From positions 41,451,835 through 41,515,834 of the forward strand of contig JAVHZZ010000003.1 of the NCBI GenBank assembly GCA_036250195.1: a stretch of DNA of 64,000 nt, given 5' to 3'. This DNA is from Mixophyes australis. Its lineage: Eukaryota; Chordata; Amphibia; Anura; Limnodynastidae. The translations under genes were made by a program, and so were the position numbers. The notes below the pieces were generated by a model. It made no database searches, had not been told where the DNA came from, and worked only from the letters and a program-made list of their open reading frames with translations. Shown one piece after another: positions 23,048-35,096 of the stretch (positions are counted from its first letter, which is position 1; every line of letters starts with the position of its first letter).

Positions 23048-24865
23048 ATATTTGGCACTCCCCAGCGCTTTTGGGGTGTCCCCCATAATTGTGCATTAAT
23101 ATTTCTGGCTGTCAAAAGTCATATCTGTCAGCAGTATCTACTAAATAATTTGTAGCACTCCTCAGTGCTTTTGGGGTGTCCTCCCTAATTGTGCATTAAT
23201 ATTTCTGGCTGTCAAAAGTCATATCTGTCAGCAGTATCTACTAAATAATTTGTAGCACTCCTCAGTGCTTTTGGGGTGTCCTCCCTAATTGTGCATTAAT
23301 ATTTCTGGCTGTCAAAAGTCATATCTGTCAGCAGTATCTACTAAATAATTTTTAGCACTCCTCAGTGTTTTTGGGGTGTCCTCCCTAATTGTGCATTAAT
23401 ATTTCTGGCTGTCAAAAGTCATATCTGTCAGCAGTATCTACTAAATAATTTTTAGCACTCCTCAGTGTTTTTGGGGTGTCCTCCCTAATTGTGCATTAAT
23501 ATTTCTGGCTGTCAAAAGTCATATCTGTCAGCAGTATCTACTAAATAATTTTTAGCACTCCTCAGTGTTTTTGGGGTGTCCTCCCTAATTGTGCATTAAT
23601 ATTTCTGGCTGTCAAAAGTCATATCTGTCAGCAGTATCTACTAAATATTTTTTAGCACTCCTCAGTGCTTTTGGGGTATCCTCCCTAATTGTGCATTAAT
23701 ATTTCTGGCTGTCAAAAGTCATTTCTGTCAGCAGTATCTACTAAATAATTTTTAGCACTCCTCAGTGTTTTTGGGGTGTCCTCCCTAATTGTGCATTAAT
23801 ATTTCTGGCTGTCAAAAGTCATATCTGTCAGCAGTATCTACTAAATAATTTTTAGCACTCCTCAGTGTTTTTGGGGTGTCCTCCCTAATTGTGCATTAAT
23901 ATTTCTGGCTGTCAAAAGTCATATCTGTCAGCAGTATCTACTAAATAATTTTTAGCACTCCTCAGTGCTTTTGGGGTGTCCTCCCTAATTGTGCATTAAT
24001 ATTTCTGGCTGTCAAAAGTCATATCTGTCAGCAGTATCTACTAAATAATTTGTAGCACTCCTCAGTGCTTTTGGGGTGTCCTCCCTAATTGTGCATTAAT
24101 ATTTCTGGCTGTCAAAAGTCATATCTGTCAGCAGTATCTACTAAATAATTTTTAGCACTCCTCAGTGCTTTTGGGGTGTCCTCCCTAATTGTGCATTAAT
24201 ATTTCTGGCTGTCAAAAGTCATATCTGTCAGCAGTATCTACTAAATAATTTGTAGCACTCCTCAGTGCTTTTGGGGTGTCCTCCCTAATTGTGCATTAAT
24301 ATTTCTGGCTGTCAAAAGTCATATCTGTCAGCAGTATCTACTAAATAATTTTTAGCACTCCTCAGTGCTTTTGGGGTGTCCTCCCTAATTGTGCATTAAT
24401 ATTTCTGGCTGTCAAAAGTCATATCTGTCAGCAGTATCTACTAAATAATTTGTAGCACTCCTCAGTGCTTTTGGGGTGTCCTCCCTAATTGTGCATTAAT
24501 ATTTCTGGCTGTCAAAAGTCATATCTGTCAGCAGTATCTACTAAATAATTTTTAGCACTCCTCAGTGTTTTTGGGGTGTCCTCCCTAATTGTGCATTAAT
24601 ATTTCTGGCTGTCAAAAGTCATATCTGTCAGCAGTATCTACTAAATAATTTTTAGCACTCCTCAGTGTTTTTGGGGTGTCCTCCCTAATTGTGCATTAAT
24701 ATTTCTGGCTGTCAAAAGTCATATCTGTCAGCAGTATCTACTCAATAATTTTTAGCACTCCTCAGTGTTTTTGGGGTGTCCTCCCTAATTGTGCATTAAT
24801 ATTTCTGGCTGTCAAAAGTCATATCTGTCAGCAGTATCTACTAAATAATTTTTAGCACTCCCCAG
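23048..24865 (+). repeat. 100-bp tandem array, about 18 units
   Basis: Units are exactly 100 bp and contain 'ttttggggtgtcctccctaa', 'ctggctgtcaaaagtcat' and 'tctgtcagcagtatctacta'. Variants alternate between 'aatttgtagcactc' and 'aatttttagcactc', and between 'cagtgctttt' and 'cagtgttttt', which gives higher-order structure. It lies between the promoter and the transposase start, so it would be 5' UTR or intron. Confidence 0.97.
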
Positions 24866-24880
24866 TGGTTTGCGCTCAGA

Positions 24881-27874
24881 ATTGATTCAAAGCAGTCCAC
24901 ATATGATCTAAATGAGCAACCAGGTTCTGTCACCAGTCCTGATGTTAGTGTTCCCAGTACGTCATCTGGCCAAGGCGATGTCAAACAACAGAGTGTTTTC
25001 AAATTAGTGCAAAAAACAAAAACCAAAAATTTTTTTACTGTATTGAAGCGAAAAAGAAGTGTAACTGAGCAAAAGTTAAGTGACGATAAAAAAAAAATTG
25101 CAAGCATGCCATTCTACACACGCAGTGGCAAAGAGAGAATGAGGCCTTCACCTTTGGCTATTAGTGGCAGATCCCAAAAAGTTACCCAGCCTACAATTGG
25201 TGCACAACTACTGTTACGCGTCAAAGCCGAGCTGCAAGATAACAGTGAGGCATTACAGGAGAATATTTGCTCTGATTCACAAATGACAACAATCCCTGTG
25301 GAGAGTCCATCCAACAGTGGGATGTCTAATCGTGAGCATTCTGCTGATGTGTGCCTTAATAGCCCGAGTGTAGCCGGTGATACCCAAATTGAGGATGCCA
25401 CTTTGGAATTAGAAGAGGATGAGGGGGAGATTTGTGTAGGCGACGAGGGCGCTAATGAGGATGTTGATGAGGATGAGGTTGTTTGTGTAAGTCCTGCACC
25501 AGTGGCAGCAGTTCTGGCACGTGACAAGAAAAAGGCCATTGTCATGCCTGGGCATAAAACAAAAAAATCCACTTCTTATGTGTGGAATTATTTCTACCCA
25601 AATCCAGACAACAATTGTATAGCCATTTGTAGTGTATGTGAAGCCACAGTCAGTCGAGGGAGGGACCTTAACCATCTTGGAACCTCGTCTATGTTACGCC
25701 ATTTAACGAGAGTTCATGGCAAAGTGTTGGGAAAAGCTGAAAGTTCTTCCCAAAAGAATACAAGCACTCCCTCATCAGCTAAGACCCTCCGCTCACCGAC
25801 ATACCGACGGCTACAAAATACACCCACCACACCATCCTCATCAATATCCTCAGTAGCGCTCGGAGTTAGCCCGGCATCCCACTTAAGGCTGGATGACTCC
25901 GGCACTATTATTGATTCCTCTGAAGAAAGCGTTAGTCCTGCTGCTGCTGTTGCTGCTGCTGGGGGTGAATCGTCATCCCAGAGGCAGGTGAATAAAATGA
26001 GCAGTCCTACATTTCAGCAATTAACTGTGAAACAATCATTTGCGAGGGGAAGCAAATATGACAGCAGTCACCCAGTCGCCAAGCGAATCACAGACGCCAT
26101 GGCTGCAATGTTAGTGTTAGATCTGCGTCCAATCTCCACAATAAACGCAGCTGGTTTTTCACAGTTAATTGAGGTTTTGTGTCCGCGTTACAGAATTCCA
26201 TCGCGACACCATTTCTCCCGTAAAGCTATTCCACAACTATACCAAAAAGTGTGTAAAAATGTAGAGATTGCGCTGAAAAATGCCATTCTGCCCACTGTTC
26301 ACTTAACCACAGATATGTGGACAAGTGGAAGTGGCCAAACCAAAGACTATATGACTGTGACAGCCCACTGGGTTGGTCATTCACCTTCACCAGCAGGAAC
26401 AGCAGCAGCATGTACACCACTACGTAACATTTGTCACAGGCAGGCCACTCTTTGTATCACCGGCTTCACTAACAGGCATACGGCTGACAATTTGTTACGC
26501 AAACTGAGAGATGTGATTGATGCATGGCTTATACCACTCTGACTCTCCTCAGGGTATGTCATTTCAGATAACGCCAACAATATAGTGCGAGCATTACAGC
26601 TGGGTGATTTCCAACATATTCCCTGTTTTGCTCACACCATCAACTTGGTGGTGCAGAGCTTCCTACGAAATAACCGTGAGGTGCAGGAGATGCTTTCGGT
26701 GGCCCGTAAAATTTCAGGCCATTTCAGGCATTCAGCCACAGCATGTAGGAGATTACAGCAGCTCCAAGAGCAGTTTAACTTGGCTTGCCACCAACTTAAG
26801 CAAGAGGTGGTAACTCGGTGGAATTCCACCCTGTACATGCTTCAGAGGATGGAGGAACAGCGCAAAGCCATCCAAGCATATTGCACAAGTCATGACATTG
26901 GGAAAGGAGGGGGGATGTATTTCACTCTTGCACAGTGGGGAATCCTTTCAGTGCTGTGCAAGGTGCTGAAACCATTTGAAGTTGTGACATGTGAGGTCAG
27001 TGCTGACTCTGCTAGTTTGAGCCAAGTCATTCCTTTAATTAGACTATTGGAAAAGCAGCTTGAGAAAATGAAGGAGGAGCTGAAAGCAAGCAATTCAGCA
27101 AAGTATGTTGGCCTTGTCGATCAAGTACTTAATTCGCTTCACAATGATCCTCGAGTTATTAAGATCTTGAACTTGGATAAGTACGTTTTGGCCACTGTGC
27201 TTGATCCAAGGTTTAAAACCTACATTGAGTCTTTACTTGTAAATGAGCGAGATGTGAACTTTTGCAAGGAGCTATTGCTCAGCAAGTTGGCCGCTGAACT
27301 GGGCCTCGGCTTGACGACGTGTCCTCCTTCACTTTCTCAAGCTGTTGCTCGTAAAAAATTAAATTTCCAAAAAAGAAGCAGGGAAGACACAGGGGGCAGA
27401 CCAGAACAATTTAACATCTGGGCTGGTTTGAAGGATTTTTCAAAAAAATGTGTCACTTTGCCCATAACTCCATCCAATATGAGTATAAACATGCAAAGGA
27501 TGGTGGAGGATTACTTTCAAGAGGTAGTTGATATGGAAATGTCAGACAGTCCCTTTCCTTACTGGGAAGAAAAGCAGGCCATTTGGAAACCCATGTACAA
27601 ACTTGCTTTGCAATACCTAAGCTGCCCACCCTCCAGTGTGTACTCTGAACGAGTGTTCAGCACAGCAGGGAACTTAGTCAGTGATCGCCGTAGAAGGTTA
27701 CTTCCCAAAAATGTGGAGAAAATGATGTTTATAAAAATGAACTACATCTTCCACGAGGAAGGCCTTCACCATCCAAGACATCCAAGCACTGACTGTTCTC
27801 TAATGGCGGATTCAAGCGGCGATGAATTGATAGTCTGTGATGATGACGTACACACTGATGAGGGTGAGGATTAA
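24881..27874 (+). pseudogene. hAT transposase, family 2, one nonsense mutation
   Basis: A single frame of 997 codons is broken only by a TGA at 26540-26542. The related protein has Arg there, so CGA to TGA is likely. The expected ATG at 24881 reads ATT; the sister copy has ATG at that point (16091, minus). Domains: basic N-terminus with 'MPFYTRSGKERMRP', acidic stretch, BED zinc finger (about residues 235-280, Cys-x2-Cys ... His-x4-His), first catalytic Asp in 'LTTDMWTSGSGQ', second in 'ISDNANNIV' after the stop, 'TRWNSTLYML', and the C-terminal dimerisation motif 'SSVYSERVFSTAGN'. The stop separates the two catalytic Asp residues. In an intact copy the protein would bind element ends and catalyse cut-and-paste transposition in the nucleus. 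Confidence 0.95.
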
Positions 27875-28039
27875 GCTGAAGATGATGCCGATAACATCTT
27901 TTTAAAACTTTCTATGTAAGTGTAGGGTGCAATCTACCCCCAAAGAGGAAAGGGACTTGTGGCATTTCCATATCACATACCATCTTGAAAGGCTGCTGTT
28001 AGGGCAATTTATCCTTAAGGGTAGGGTGTCATAGACAGA

Positions 28040-28680
28040 GTGACCCTAAACTGGCTTTGTCCATTTTTCATAATATTGTACAGTCTATAATGGCTGAATT
28101 TTTGGGTACTTTATACAAGTGGAGGGGGGCCTAGAGAGACAGAAACCAAACTGGCTTTTTCCATGTCAATTAATATTGTACAGTCTATAATGGCTGAATT
28201 TTTGGGTACTTTATACAAGTGGAGGGGGGCCTAGAGAGACAGAAACCAAACTGGCTTTTTCCATGTCAATTAATATTGTACAGTCTATAATGGCTGAATT
28301 TTTTGGTATTTTATACAAGTGGAGGGGGGCCTAGAGAGACAGAGTGACCCCAAACTGTCTTTCTCCATGTCAATTAATATTGTACAGTCTATAATGGCTG
28401 AATTTTTTAGTATTTTATACAAGTGGAGGGGGGCCTAGAGAGACAGAAACCAAACTGGCTTTCTCCATGTCAATTAATATTGTACAGTCTATAATGGCTG
28501 AATTTTTTGGTATGTTATACAAGTGGAGGGGGGCCTTGAGAGACAGAAACCAAACTGGCTTTCTCCATGTCAATTAATATTGTACAGTCTATAATGGCTG
28601 AATTTTTTGGTATTTTATACAAGTGGAGGGGGGCCTTGAGAGACAGAAACCAAACTGGCTTTTTCCATTTCTTTACATAT
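28040..28680 (+). repeat. second 100-bp tandem array, 3' of transposase
   Basis: About six units contain 'aaaccaaactggctttttcc', 'gtacagtctataatggctga' and 'acaagtggaggggggcct'. Most are exactly 100 bp and one carries a few extra bases. The sequence is unrelated to the 5' array despite the same period. Degraded units are also present at 15180-15430 in the derivative copy. Confidence 0.93.
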
Positions 28681-29055
28681 TTAACTATAAGTGTAGGGTG
28701 TAATATACATTCAAAGACGATGGCTGCATTGCCAATATGCATAGATGGAGAGGAAGACAATCTGTTTTGTGTGTAGAATAGGCCTACCAACGAAGAATTA
28801 AACTGTTTTTTTGGATGATTTATTACCTCAACAATTAGATTACTTGTCTCTAAAACAGTTGGAGCACTAAATTGGGTTAATTTAGGCCCAAAAACATGTA
28901 TTTTCCCAAAAAATAGCAAAACAAAACCAAACAAAACCAAAACCAAAACCAAAACATGCAATGGAGGTTTTGCAAAACCAAAACCAAAACACGATGGTAA
29001 TCCAGATCCAAAACCGAATCCAAAACCAAAACACGGAGGTCAGTGACCATCTCTA

Positions 29056-29870
29056 CACATAATACACGGACGCAGTGGCCCCTCACACATACATAATACA
29101 CGGATGCAGTGGCCCCTCACACGCACATAATACACGGATGCAGTGGCCACACACACACACACACATAATACACGGACGCAGTGGCCCCTCACACACACAT
29201 AATACACGGACGCAGTGGCCACACACACACACACACACACACAATACACGGACGCAGTGGCCCCTCAAACACACATAATACACGGACGCAGTGGCCACAC
29301 ACACACACACACACATAATACACGGACGCAGTGGCCCCTCACACACACATAATACACGGACGCAGTGGCCACACACACACACACACACACACATAATACA
29401 CGGACGCAGTGGCCACACACACACACACACACACACACATAATACACGGACGCAGTGGCCCCTCACACACACATAATACATGGACACAGTGGCCTCTCAC
29501 ACACACATAATACACGGACGCAGTGGCCCCTCACACACACATAATACACGGACGCAGTGGCCCCTCACACACACATAATACACGGACGCAGTGGCCACAC
29601 ACACACACATAATACACGGACGCAGTGGCCACACACACACACATAATACATGGACACAGTGCCCCCTCACACACACATAATACACGGACCCAGTGGCCCC
29701 TCACACACACATAATACACGGACGCAGTGGCCACACACATAATACACGGACGCAGTGTTCCCACACACACACACACACACACACAATACACGGACGCAGT
29801 GGCCCCTCACACACACATAATACACGGACGCAGTGGCCACACACACACACATAATACACGGACACAGTGG

Positions 29871-29909
<39 letters not shown>

Positions 29910-30097
29910 ACACGGACGCAGTGGCCCCTCACACACACATAATACATGGACACAGTGGCCTCTCACACACACATAATACACGGACGCAGTGGCCCCTCAC
30001 ACACACATAATACACGGACGCAGTGGCCCCTCACACACACATAATACACGGGCGCAGTGGCCACACACACACACACATAATACACGGACGCAGTGGC

Positions 30098-30133
<36 letters not shown>

Positions 30134-30948
30134 ACACGGACGCAGTGGCCACACACACACACACACATAATACATGGACACAGTGGCCACACACACACAC
30201 ATAATACACGCACGCAGTGCCCCCTCACACACACATAATACACGGACCCAGTGGCCCCTCACACACACATAATACACGGACGCAGTGGCCACACACACAC
30301 ACATAATACACGGACGCAGTGGCCCCACACACACACACACACACACACAATACACGGACGCAGTGGCCCCTCACACACACATAATACACGGACGCAGTGG
30401 CCACACACACACATAATACACGGACGCAGTGGCCCCTCACACACACATAATACACGGACGCAGTGGCCACACACACACACACACACATAATACACGGACG
30501 CAGTGGCCACACACACACATAATACACGGACACAGTGGCCACACACACACAATACACGGACGCAGTGGCCCCTCACACACACATAATACACAGACGCAGT
30601 GGCCACACACACACACACACACACACATAATACACGGATGCAGTGGCCTCTCACACACACATAATACATGGACGCAGTGGCCACACACACACATAATACA
30701 CGGATGCAGTGGCCCCTCACACACACATAATACACGGACGCAGTGTCCACACACACAAACATAATACACGGATGCAGTGGCCTCTCACACACACATAATA
30801 CACTGATGCAGTGGCCATACACACACATAATACACGGATGCAGTGGCCCCTCACACACACATTATACACGGACGCAGTGACCACACACACACATAATACA
30901 CGGATGCATTGGCCACACACAGACACACACATAATACACGGACGCAGT

Positions 30949-30983
<35 letters not shown>

Positions 30984-31240
30984 ATACACGGACACAGTGG
31001 CCACACACACACACATAATACACGGACACAGTGACCACACACACACACATAATACACGGACACAGTGGCCACACACACACACATAATACACGGACGCAGT
31101 GGCCACACACACACATAATACACGGACACAGTGGCCACACACACACACACACACACACACACATAATACACGGACACAGTGGCCACACACACACACATAA
31201 TACACGGACACAGTGGCCATACACACACACACACACTTAA
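29056..31240. repeat. CA-rich VNTR, right part
   Basis: Dozens of units consist of 'ataatacacggacgcagtgg' followed either by 'cccctcacacac' or by a variable (CA)n tract. Unit length varies widely through the CA run. Long open frames across it (Cys/Val/Tyr-rich on one strand, His/Thr-rich on the other) arise only from periodicity. It is entirely inside the hAT at 22458-31587. Confidence 0.96.
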
Positions 31241-31587
31241 TATACTACCCCACCCCTCCCTCAACTTTTTTTATATAGGAGCTGTGGAGTCTTCATCCCC
31301 TTCACACATGGGACGGCACCTGTGATGTGGTGAACGTCCCATGTGACACACAGCAGGCCACACAGAGGAGGGAGGGAGGAGACCAGCCACCAGACTAGCC
31401 CCATGTGGCCCCTCCCCTGATTTGCGGCACCCGACCCCCCCTCCCCCAGGGGGTGCTGCGAGTCGGGGGAGGGGCCGATATTTTTTATTTTTTTTTTAAT
31501 TGCTCCTGTCCCCCCACAGCTGTGCCCCCCGAGAGACGCTAGGCCATAGCCAGGTGCCTAGGTTGCCTAGCGATAAATCCGGCCCTG
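31241..31587. other. right flank of CAGAGCC-type hAT
   Basis: This non-repetitive end of the element is partly GC-rich ('gtcgggggaggggccgat') and ends 'gcctagcgataaatccggccctg'. The same terminal phrases open the element at 33250 on the opposite strand. Confidence 0.85.
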
Positions 31588-31591
31588 CTTG

Positions 31592-31766
31592 CGGGTATAT
31601 TTACTAAACTGTGGGTTTGAAAAAGTGGAGATGCTGCCTATAGCAACCAATCAGATTCTAGCTGTCATTTTGTAGAATGTACTAAATAAATGATAACTAG
31701 AATCTGATTGGTTGCTATAGGCAACATCTCTACTTTTTTAAACCCGCAGTTTAGTAAATCTAGCCC
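31592..31766. mobile_element. palindromic MITE (family P), copy 2
   Basis: The arms carry 'gcaaccaatcagattctagct' and its complement, with a 3-bp TTG duplicated at 31589-31591 and 31767-31769. The CTTGCGGG TSD of the large hAT overlaps its left edge, so the hAT landed on the MITE boundary after the MITE had entered the LINE. Confidence 0.85.
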
Positions 31767-31868
31767 TTGGTTTTACTCGTTTTGCTTTGTAGTGTTGTAC
31801 CCTGTACTGTTTTGGTATTTTGTATGTTGCTGCGGAATTTTTGTGGCGTCATATAAATAAAGAATAAT
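31767..31868 (+). mobile_element. LINE tail, displaced 3' end
   Basis: The sequence 'ttgctgcggaatttttgtgg', 'cgtcatataaataaagaata', then ATA repeats is the standard L2/CR1-type terminus. It is the expected downstream continuation of 22192-22449 once the hAT and MITE are removed. Confidence 0.7.
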
Positions 31869-31869
31869 A

Positions 31870-33249
31870 ATAATAGTCTGTACTGAAAACCTAATGCCAC
31901 CTTCCAGCTGAATTTCAGGCTGACCCAAGTGAAGAATAATCAGAGAAGTGAGAGCTCCTTCTGATCCCCTCATCTCCCCAGCAATAGCTGACAGTAGCAC
32001 AGCTGATGCTTAATCGTCAGTGCAGGAGGAGAGGAGCAGTAGCATACTATTATGTACTATTATGCTCTATATAATATAATATAATAAATTGATCAATATT
32101 ATCGAGTGACAAAACTGTCCGGTCAACTCTTCAAGGAATTGGCAGCAAAGATGCCTTTTGCTGCAGTGTTAAGCTGTCTGGGGAAAGACAAGCTGACTAC
32201 CGCTGAAGATGGGAGTTTTCACTGTGGCTCGCTTGGCAGGCTCGGTATGTTAAATGAAGTCACAGCGATACATGGCGTTTGTTAGCACCGAAAACTGTCC
32301 ACCAATGATAAATAGACCATTTAATTTAAAGGGCGAGATATTCAAACAAATTCCAAGCGGTGGAGAGTTACCATCTGTGGAGAGACTCCTATTGTTACCT
32401 AGCCCTATTAGTTAAAGAAAACAGACAGATTTGTACACCAGCTCTGCATAGGTGTTAAAAGAAGCAGATTATGCTCGTTATATAGTTCTTCATTTATACG
32501 GATTACTGTACATAAGTCAGTGCAGTGAATAGATTGCACTAAAGATGGCAATACTCATGTTTGCAAGCCTCTATTGGTGTATTGGTAAATCCAGGAGTGT
32601 ACCGGAGTCCAAAACTTTTTCCCGAGACCCGTTGATTAATATTACCACCCCATAGGCAAACCGAGGGTTGCGTGTAAGCGTATGTGGGTGTATGTAAAGT
32701 TGGATACATACTTATGCAATTATTGTTTAGATCACACGAATTACCACTATTTGGCCAGATATTGGAAGAATGTGTGCGCTCCCACGATCATGTTTTTTCT
32801 GGTTGAATGTCTTGATTTTCTCACTCAGGTGAAACATATAATTGGGGAACAGAAACATCTTTGCATTAATTATATAATTAATCAGCTATTTTCTCCCTTA
32901 GCGCTAGTTATAATGAGGTGGTTACTGTATTTCTTAAGCAAGGTAGGTAGCTAGGAGAATTTTCTGACCAATCTGTTATCTACAACGATTGTACCTACGA
33001 CTGAAGGTCTGACCAGTCGGGCGATTCATGCATACACACTACATACGATTTACCTTCAGATCTGTGTTCTTCATCTGGTCCTATAGTCCTATGACACCAC
33101 AATAGTCACTCTTTCATTCATTCCTATCACACTGATTAAACCACCTTGTTATAGTCATCCACATGTCCTTCTGTGACTCTGAAACAAAATATTCAGTCTC
33201 AGAACGAACAAACTATTCCATCTACAGCAATCTCTACATTTACCAGGAC
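31870..33249. other. no gene seen; holds a dispersed repeat
   Basis: The segment 32396-32608 is the inverted partner of 21757-21965. The rest shows no coding similarity. From about 32990 the sequence ('acgattgtacctacgactg', 'catacacactacatacgatt') resembles the outer part of a degraded DNA transposon that continues at 34819-35096. Confidence 0.4.
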
Positions 33250-34810
33250 CAGGGCCGGATTTACCGCTAGGCAACCTAGGCACCTGCCTAGGGCCTAGCG
33301 GCTCTGGGGGGGCACAGCTGGGGGGGACAGGAGTAATTTGTAAAAAAATGAAAAAAAAAAAAATTCGGCCCCTCCCCCGACTCGCGGCACCCCCCCCCCC
33401 CCCCCCCACGACTCGTGCGGGGGGGGGGGGGGGTGCCGCGAGTTGGGGGAGGGGGGGTGCCACGAATCGGAGGAGGGGGGGTCGGGTGCTGCGAATCGGG
33501 TCCCGGCAGCCTCTTCTCCTCTCAGTGATAGAGAGAGGAGGAGAGGCTGCCGGGACCCGACGAGCGATCACGTGACTCTTTCTCTTTTTTTTTTTTTTTT
33601 TACATCTGGACTGACGGAGGAGGAGCAGCGCGCAATAGAAAGGTAAGTAAAACAAGGGACAGAAGTGGTGATGGTGAAGGGGCACAGAAATGGTGATGGT
33701 GAAGGGGCACAGAAGTGGTGATGGTGAAGGGGCACAGAAGTGGTGATGGTGATGGGCACAGAGGTGGTGAAGGGGCACAGAAGTGGTGATGGTGAAGGGG
33801 CACAGAAGTGGTGATGGTGAAGGGGCACAGAAGTGGTGATGGTGATGGGCACAGAGGTGGTGAAGGGCACAGAGATGGTGATTGGCACAGAAGTGGTGAT
33901 GGTGATTGGCACAGAAGTGGTGATGGTGAAGGGCACAGAGGTGGTGATGGTGAAGGGCACAGAGATGGTGATTGGCACAGAAGTGGTGATGGTGATTGGC
34001 ACAGAAGTGGTGATGGGCACAGAGGTGGTGATGGTGAAGGGCACAGAGGTGGTGATGGTGAAGGGGCACAGAATTGGTGATGGTGATTGGCACAGAGGTG
34101 GTGATGGTGAAGGGCACAGAGGTGGTGATGGTGAAGAGGCACAGAGGTGGTGATGGTGATTGGCACAGAAGTGGTGATGGTGAAGGGCACAGAGGTGGTA
34201 ATGGGCACAGAGGTGGTGATGGTGATTGGCACAGTGGTGGTGATGGTGATTGGCACAGAGGTGGTGATGGGCACAGAGGTGATGGTGAAAGGGCACATGT
34301 GATATTGTGAAGGGGCAAAAGTGACAATGAAGGGGCACAGTGTGATGATAGAGGGACAAAAGTGACAAGAGCACATACTTGGATTTATGCGTATTATTTT
34401 TGCAAACAACTTAAGTAAGTATTTCTGCCCTGACTTCAATATTTATTATGTTGTTTTGACCCAACTACTTAAAAAAACGGGACTGCTTGGTAATTATTTA
34501 GGGGTGCCTTTTTCTGCAGCAGGGTGGCCTTGCTCTTTTCACATGTTAGGTACGCCCCCAAAGATGCAAGCCACGCCCTCACCTCCTTTGGCGGCGTGCC
34601 GCCGCTGCGCGGCGGCACATGCTTTCATACTTTCATATCTACTTAACTATAGGGGTATATGGTAGGCATGCGGCGGCACATGCTTTCACTTCTACGTAAC
34701 TATAGGGGTATATGGTAGGCTGCAAAAATATAGTGCTATGGATTGTTGCAGGGAGGGGCCCCAAAAACAGTATCCTGCCTAGGGCCCTATGAGGTCTAAA
34801 TCCGGCTCTG
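33250..34810. mobile_element. CAGGGCC-type hAT with 24-bp VNTR
   Basis: The element is 1,561 bp with ends CAGGGCCGGATTTA and, inverted, CAGAGCCGGATTTA, and a perfect 8-bp TSD ACCAGGAC (33242-33249, 34811-34818). It is the same family as 22458-31587 ('gctaggcaacctaggcacc' at its left end) but with a different internal array. G/C homopolymers at 33390-33435 look assembly-sensitive. No transposase. Confidence 0.93.
33655..34310. repeat. 24-bp VNTR in CAGGGCC-type hAT
   Basis: The units are 'gtggtgatggtgaaggggca' plus 'caga', with variants ending in 'gattggcacaga' and 'gatgggcacaga'. Open frames through it on both strands are His/Pro- or Gly/Asp-rich and are artefacts of the repeat. Confidence 0.96.
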
Positions 34811-34818
34811 ACCAGGAC

Positions 34819-35096
34819 ATGTTCATTGCCGGCAGCTGCTAAAAAAGACCATGACTCTGTAAACCCTATGGAGATAGTGATTGTGAGTGCATACACACTG
34901 CATGATCTGAAGCTGATTGGAATGAGATGATCAAACAGCACGAAACCAAATGAAACAACAAGCAGCACTTTGGAACTACTGTTGTTCATCGTGTGATTAT
35001 ACGCACTAACGCGATATGAGGCCGAGCGGTCGTTTATCAGGTGATTGGCCCGATAATCGTCTGAAAAACCTCCAGTGTGTACCTAGCCTAATACTG
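34819..35096. other. probable degraded DNA transposon end
   Basis: The segment ends 'cctccagtgtgtacctagcc' and contains 'catacacactgcatgatc'. With 32990-33249 it probably forms one older element split by the hAT at 33250-34810. Ends were not resolved. Confidence 0.35.

Larger units (their letters stand above)
22706..29055 (+). mobile_element. near full-length hAT, family 2
   Basis: The element is 6,350 bp with TIRs TAGAGATGGGC and, inverted, TAGAGATGGTC, and a perfect 8-bp TSD CACATAAT (22698-22705, 29056-29063). In order: promoter-like terminus, an 18-unit 100-bp array, a transposase reading frame (24881-27874) with one internal stop, a second unrelated array of 100-bp units, and a 3' terminus rich in 'aaaccaaaaccaaaac'. 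TAG(A/G)GATG ends with 8-bp TSDs are those of hAT-Ac elements. It is probably recently inactive. Confidence 0.95.
22458..31587. mobile_element. CAGAGCC-type hAT with giant CA-rich VNTR, hosting another hAT
   Basis: The ends are CAGAGCCGGATTTA and, inverted, CAGGGCCGGATTTA, with a perfect 8-bp TSD CTTGCGGG (22450-22457, 31588-31595). It is 9,130 bp as it stands, but 6,350 bp of that is the nested family-2 element at 22706-29055. The original was about 2.8 kb, mostly CA-rich minisatellite, with non-repetitive flanks 22458-22510 and 31241-31587. It has no transposase. The same TIRs bound 33250-34810. Confidence 0.92.

Noticed and set aside
29056..31240. Long open frames (Cys/Val/Tyr-rich or His/Thr-rich) on both strands
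   Set aside because: They follow the CA-rich repeat period in several frames at once, have no domain and contain no unique sequence.
33155..34439. Overlapping 268-390 codon frames rich in Pro/Ser/His/Leu
   Set aside because: They come from a 24-bp array whose length is a multiple of three, which keeps all frames open. The array is inside a hAT with defined TSD.
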